Assembly: GCA_018907035.1 (NCBI GenBank)
Contig: JACCIC010000003.1
Coordinates: forward strand, 1,836,001 to 1,900,000
Source: Sycobia sp. Sy_11
Lineage: Eukaryota; Arthropoda; Insecta; Hymenoptera; Epichrysomallidae
Direction: 5' to 3'
Length of the DNA: 64,000 nt
In this document: piece after piece, positions 60,801 through 64,000 of the stretch
Layout of the letters: every line of letters begins with the position of its first letter
Numbering within the stretch: position 1 is the stretch's first letter
The notes under the pieces: generated by a model
Told to the model about the DNA's origin: nothing
Database searches by the model: none
The model's input: only the letters and a program-made list of their open reading frames with translations
Translations under genes and position numbers: made by a program

Positions 60801-61670
60801 TCTTTCTCTCTGAGAAAGCCTGAAAGTGAAAAATCAAGCTTGGAGGAGTGAATCTTGTGCGCTTTGGTAACGAAGAAAAATAATTTCGGCCATTCTTTAG
60901 AGCATGGATTGGCACTGTATTGAAATCGGTGGTTGCAATGACTAATTCAGGATAGTGAACCAACCATGTTATTGACATAATTTTTCAGATTGTTAAAGAA
61001 ATCTTACAATTATTTCTATATTCGAATTCGTTTCATTTCTTGGTTCCGAAATTTTCAAGTACCGATTAACCTAATCGAATCAGATGATTTCGTCGAATAA
61101 TTCAATGTTTACCGAAGGAATCCTAACTCAAAAACTAGTCTATGATTCAAATTTCGTTTTGTTAATCGATGATATAGTACACTCAACCCCCAAATGTTAG
61201 TTACGTACAGACGTGATAAGCAGCGCGGTGAAAAATGGACGACGTTGAATATATGTTTTTATATTTTATTAGCCAACGCTTTAAAATACACTTTATGGTA
61301 ATGTAACGTTTTTGAATGTAAATCAAACGGAATTTAAGGCTACGTAAATCTTTACGCAGTGAGTGAATCTCTAGAAGCATCTCACATAGAGACGAATCAG
61401 TAGGTGGTAACAGCAGTAAATCTTGAGCAGCCACCAATAAACTTCGAATTTCATTGTACATCGATAGAACAGCAGAACTGGTCCGCACGCGATGGACTGA
61501 GGCCAAGATCATCTGTATAATAAGCCTCGGAACAAAATGCAAACTACCCATCCTAATTGCGGAAGCTCGAGTCCAATTAACTAATAAGAGGTATACCTTG
61601 CTTCACTCTAGAATTGAAGTGATCACTCGAAGGACTTGACTAATTTTTCACGATCACCCATTTAATGAGT
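60801..61670. other. Mixed DNA with an unrecognised minus-strand open frame
   Basis: The minus-strand frame at 61551-61201 (116 codons from its ATG, open for about 15 more upstream) has balanced amino-acid use and no microsatellite. The middle reads NEIRSLLVAAQDLLLLPPTDSS on the minus strand. I do not recognise it and see no convincing splice pair. Confidence 0.3.
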
Positions 61671-61861
61671 GAAATTTCCGTGGAACTGTCTCCTCTATTT
61701 TTTCCGCGAGCCGTCCGTGCGCTAAACTGTTACGTAGCCTGGCCGCAAAATGTGCGCGCGTATATTTATGTGTGTATGCGCGCGCGCAAGCGAAACGACG
61801 CAGCAGGTGAATAATTAATTCCCGAGTCGATGAACTTCCGTTTGGAGACATATCGAGTAGG

Positions 61862-61927
<66 letters not shown>

Positions 61928-62100
61928 CCCGTCTCAAGCCGTGACGGGACAAGAAGTTTTGCGGAATTACAGTAGACGTCTGTGCGAGTCGTAAATTAAC
62001 CAGCGAGTATAATAGGATTTTTCTCGCGCGAACATATAACTGTCCTTGACTGTCGGTGAACGCCGACTGCTACCGGCTTGGGCGGTTAAAGAGCTTCGGA
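61671..62100. other. Small CpG-rich island with TA array
   Basis: GCGCGCGC-type runs near 61778 and (AT)28 at 61869-61925. Confidence 0.5.
61869..61925. repeat. (AT)28 microsatellite
   Basis: 57-bp uninterrupted run. Confidence 0.97.
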
Positions 62101-63530
62101 AATTTTAAGAGTTTAAGAATTTAAAGCACAATTGATCAAGCAGTGTGACAAATTGGAAAGATTCTGTAATTTTATAATCAAGAATCCTAAATTAAATTAT
62201 AAAGTATTACTTGTTTCCAAATCATTGACAGAGTTGATTAAACTTTACGTACGACATATTATTATTGGGTACACGATACACTTTTTCTTCTATCAGGAAA
62301 TATCCAATTCGTGAAACCTCTCAATGGACTTCTCGTCAAGGCTCGATAGGCCGAATTCTCCGTGCTTTGTTTAAAAATATTCATGAATCAACTGGTCGTA
62401 GTCATTCCGTAAATTCTAAATTAAGGGAGGCGTACACTTTATATTTTCAAATGATCGATAATGCAATGTGTATTGAGAAATGAGAAAGTCGATACCATGA
62501 GACATATATAGTTATACGTCAACGTTCCGCCAGCCAATGCTATATAAATTGGAAATATTTTAATTCAAACTCGTATATTCTCTCCTTTCGTTAACAAAAT
62601 CAAAGGTCCCTAGCGACTCTACCTCTGGCCCTCTAACAATGCTTCTATTACTCCGTCAAACAAACTGCTATATATCCATCGATTGTTCACGGTATAAGTC
62701 CTCCGATTTTCCAAATTGATTTTCTTTCGGTAAAATCCGGCTCTCGCAAACTTTCTCTCTATCTTATTGTTCGAAAAAGCTAAAATTTGGCGTAAATCCC
62801 CTTGAATGGCATCTAAGTAGATTAAGTGGAATTGGTTCCTTTGCCGATAAAAGTTATAGTTTTATTTTGCCGGCAGAGCTGGAAACAAGCTTTCCTTCTC
62901 CCATTTTAATCAGTTAATAGAATGCCGTAAAAAAATGCATAAAACAAAAATATCGAGAAAAATTGAATATATTATAATAATAATTTTAACGATATGCTAT
63001 ACTTGATGACCGAGGATTTATATTAAGATGACTTAAGATCGTCGATATATTTGACGAGTTAATTCTCATAGTTGTATATTAGAATTGTAAATGTGACATC
63101 CTTGTTTTTATAGGTAACCTTATAAGTATGGTACTTCATTCGTTACTAATTTCATGGAATTTTAAATGTCTTTACAAAAAAATTATGATTCTTGATCATC
63201 AAGTAATTTATATTTTGTTATCTGGATTCATCAAGATATATGTCTAAGTATCGAAAAGACTTATTGCGACAAAAACTTTCATTAAAATTTTATCGACGTG
63301 TACAACGTTTATTGTACAGAGCATTAGACCTCCTACATTCGAAATCTATACGTATGAATTTGTGTTTATAATTAAAATAATAATTGCCCTTGTAATTAAG
63401 TGCACAGAGGTTGCTGCTTAGATGCAAAAATCCTCGCTGGACTGTATCCATTTTCTTTACTAGAGTGTGTGTTGGACCAGAAAACATGAAGGCAAATACA
63501 AAAATCGATCGTTCATTTTAGCACGGGTAG
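62101..63530. other. AT-rich DNA, no gene seen
   Basis: Nothing recognised. Confidence 0.5.
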
Positions 63531-63744
63531 AAATGGCATAGATGAGAGAGAAAGAGAGAGAGAGGAAGGGAGCAGGCGATCGACAACGCACTTAATCGCA
63601 ATTGAATTTGTGCATCGAGCTGCCCGGCGCGTGTATAGCGGCGAGCACGAGCCGCGACGCCGCGGTGCGCGAGTTGACCATCGGGAAACAGCGGCGGGAG
63701 TGGGAGGAGGAGGAGGGAACTGGAGGCCGTTTTCCAATTTGCGA

Positions 63745-63791
<47 letters not shown>

Positions 63792-64000
63792 CGCGCCGGC
63801 GGGGTGTAAGGTTGACAAAAAATCAATACGCGCCCTCCGCTCGAGCCCTTCTCCTCTCCTAACTCGCGGGGCTCGCGTGTCGGTGGAATTGGAAAACCGG
63901 AAAAGGGCACGATGCCCGAAATGTGACGCCGAAATGCGTGGCGGAATCCCAGGTATATTGAGATTTGACGTAGTTGGGAAATGTGGCGGGTTAAAATCAG
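63531..64000. other. CpG-rich island, continues past the window edge
   Basis: GA-rich at 63544-63568, CpG-dense at 63620-63680 and a TA array at 63747-63789. No exon recognised. Confidence 0.55.
63747..63789. repeat. (TA)21 microsatellite
   Basis: 43-bp uninterrupted run. Confidence 0.97.

Overview
The window looks like about 64 kb of an insect nuclear genome. The best fit is a hymenopteran, probably an ant. This is inferred from an AT-rich background, CpG-dense islands with no sign of CpG depletion, very many dinucleotide microsatellites, a decayed mariner transposase, and one spliced gene for an arthropod Tret1-type sugar transporter. I see no prokaryotic features: no operons, Shine-Dalgarno sites, CRISPR array or phage genes. 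I also recognise no tRNA or rRNA gene.

Only one protein-coding gene is well supported. It lies on the minus strand at 53792-57885 and has three coding exons separated by two introns of about 1.3 kb. The splice sites are canonical and the phases match (phase 1, then phase 0). The predicted protein has 493 residues, 12 likely membrane segments and the family's C-terminal PETEGKS motif. Several sugar-contact motifs of the family are replaced, so its substrate is uncertain.

Bases 1-53500 hold no gene I can support. AT-rich single-copy DNA alternates with some two dozen GC- and CpG-rich islands of 0.3-1.8 kb. Most islands carry or adjoin a long (TA)n, (GA)n/(CT)n or (CA)n array. Three islands or island edges carry TATA-box strings (2634, 31996, 49303), so some could be promoters or enhancers of genes outside the window.

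Mobile DNA is sparse. There is a mariner pseudogene at 5355-6160 with five in-frame stops, two frameshifts and no third catalytic Asp. It ends abruptly at an LTR-like block (6163-6410). A second LTR-like block lies at 12825-13111. A diverged dispersed repeat with a GACAGTC/GACTGTC palindrome occurs at 9882-10019 and 13282-13380.

Bases 57886-64000 hold the transporter's 5' flank and three more CpG-rich islands. Many of the longer open frames are translations of microsatellites or chance frames in CpG-rich DNA and are left out. The most unusual non-coding structure is an 84-bp near-perfect palindrome at 4690-4773: two 21-nt unique arms around (AT)21, which would pair along its whole length in a plus-strand RNA. 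No undescribed multi-gene system is visible.
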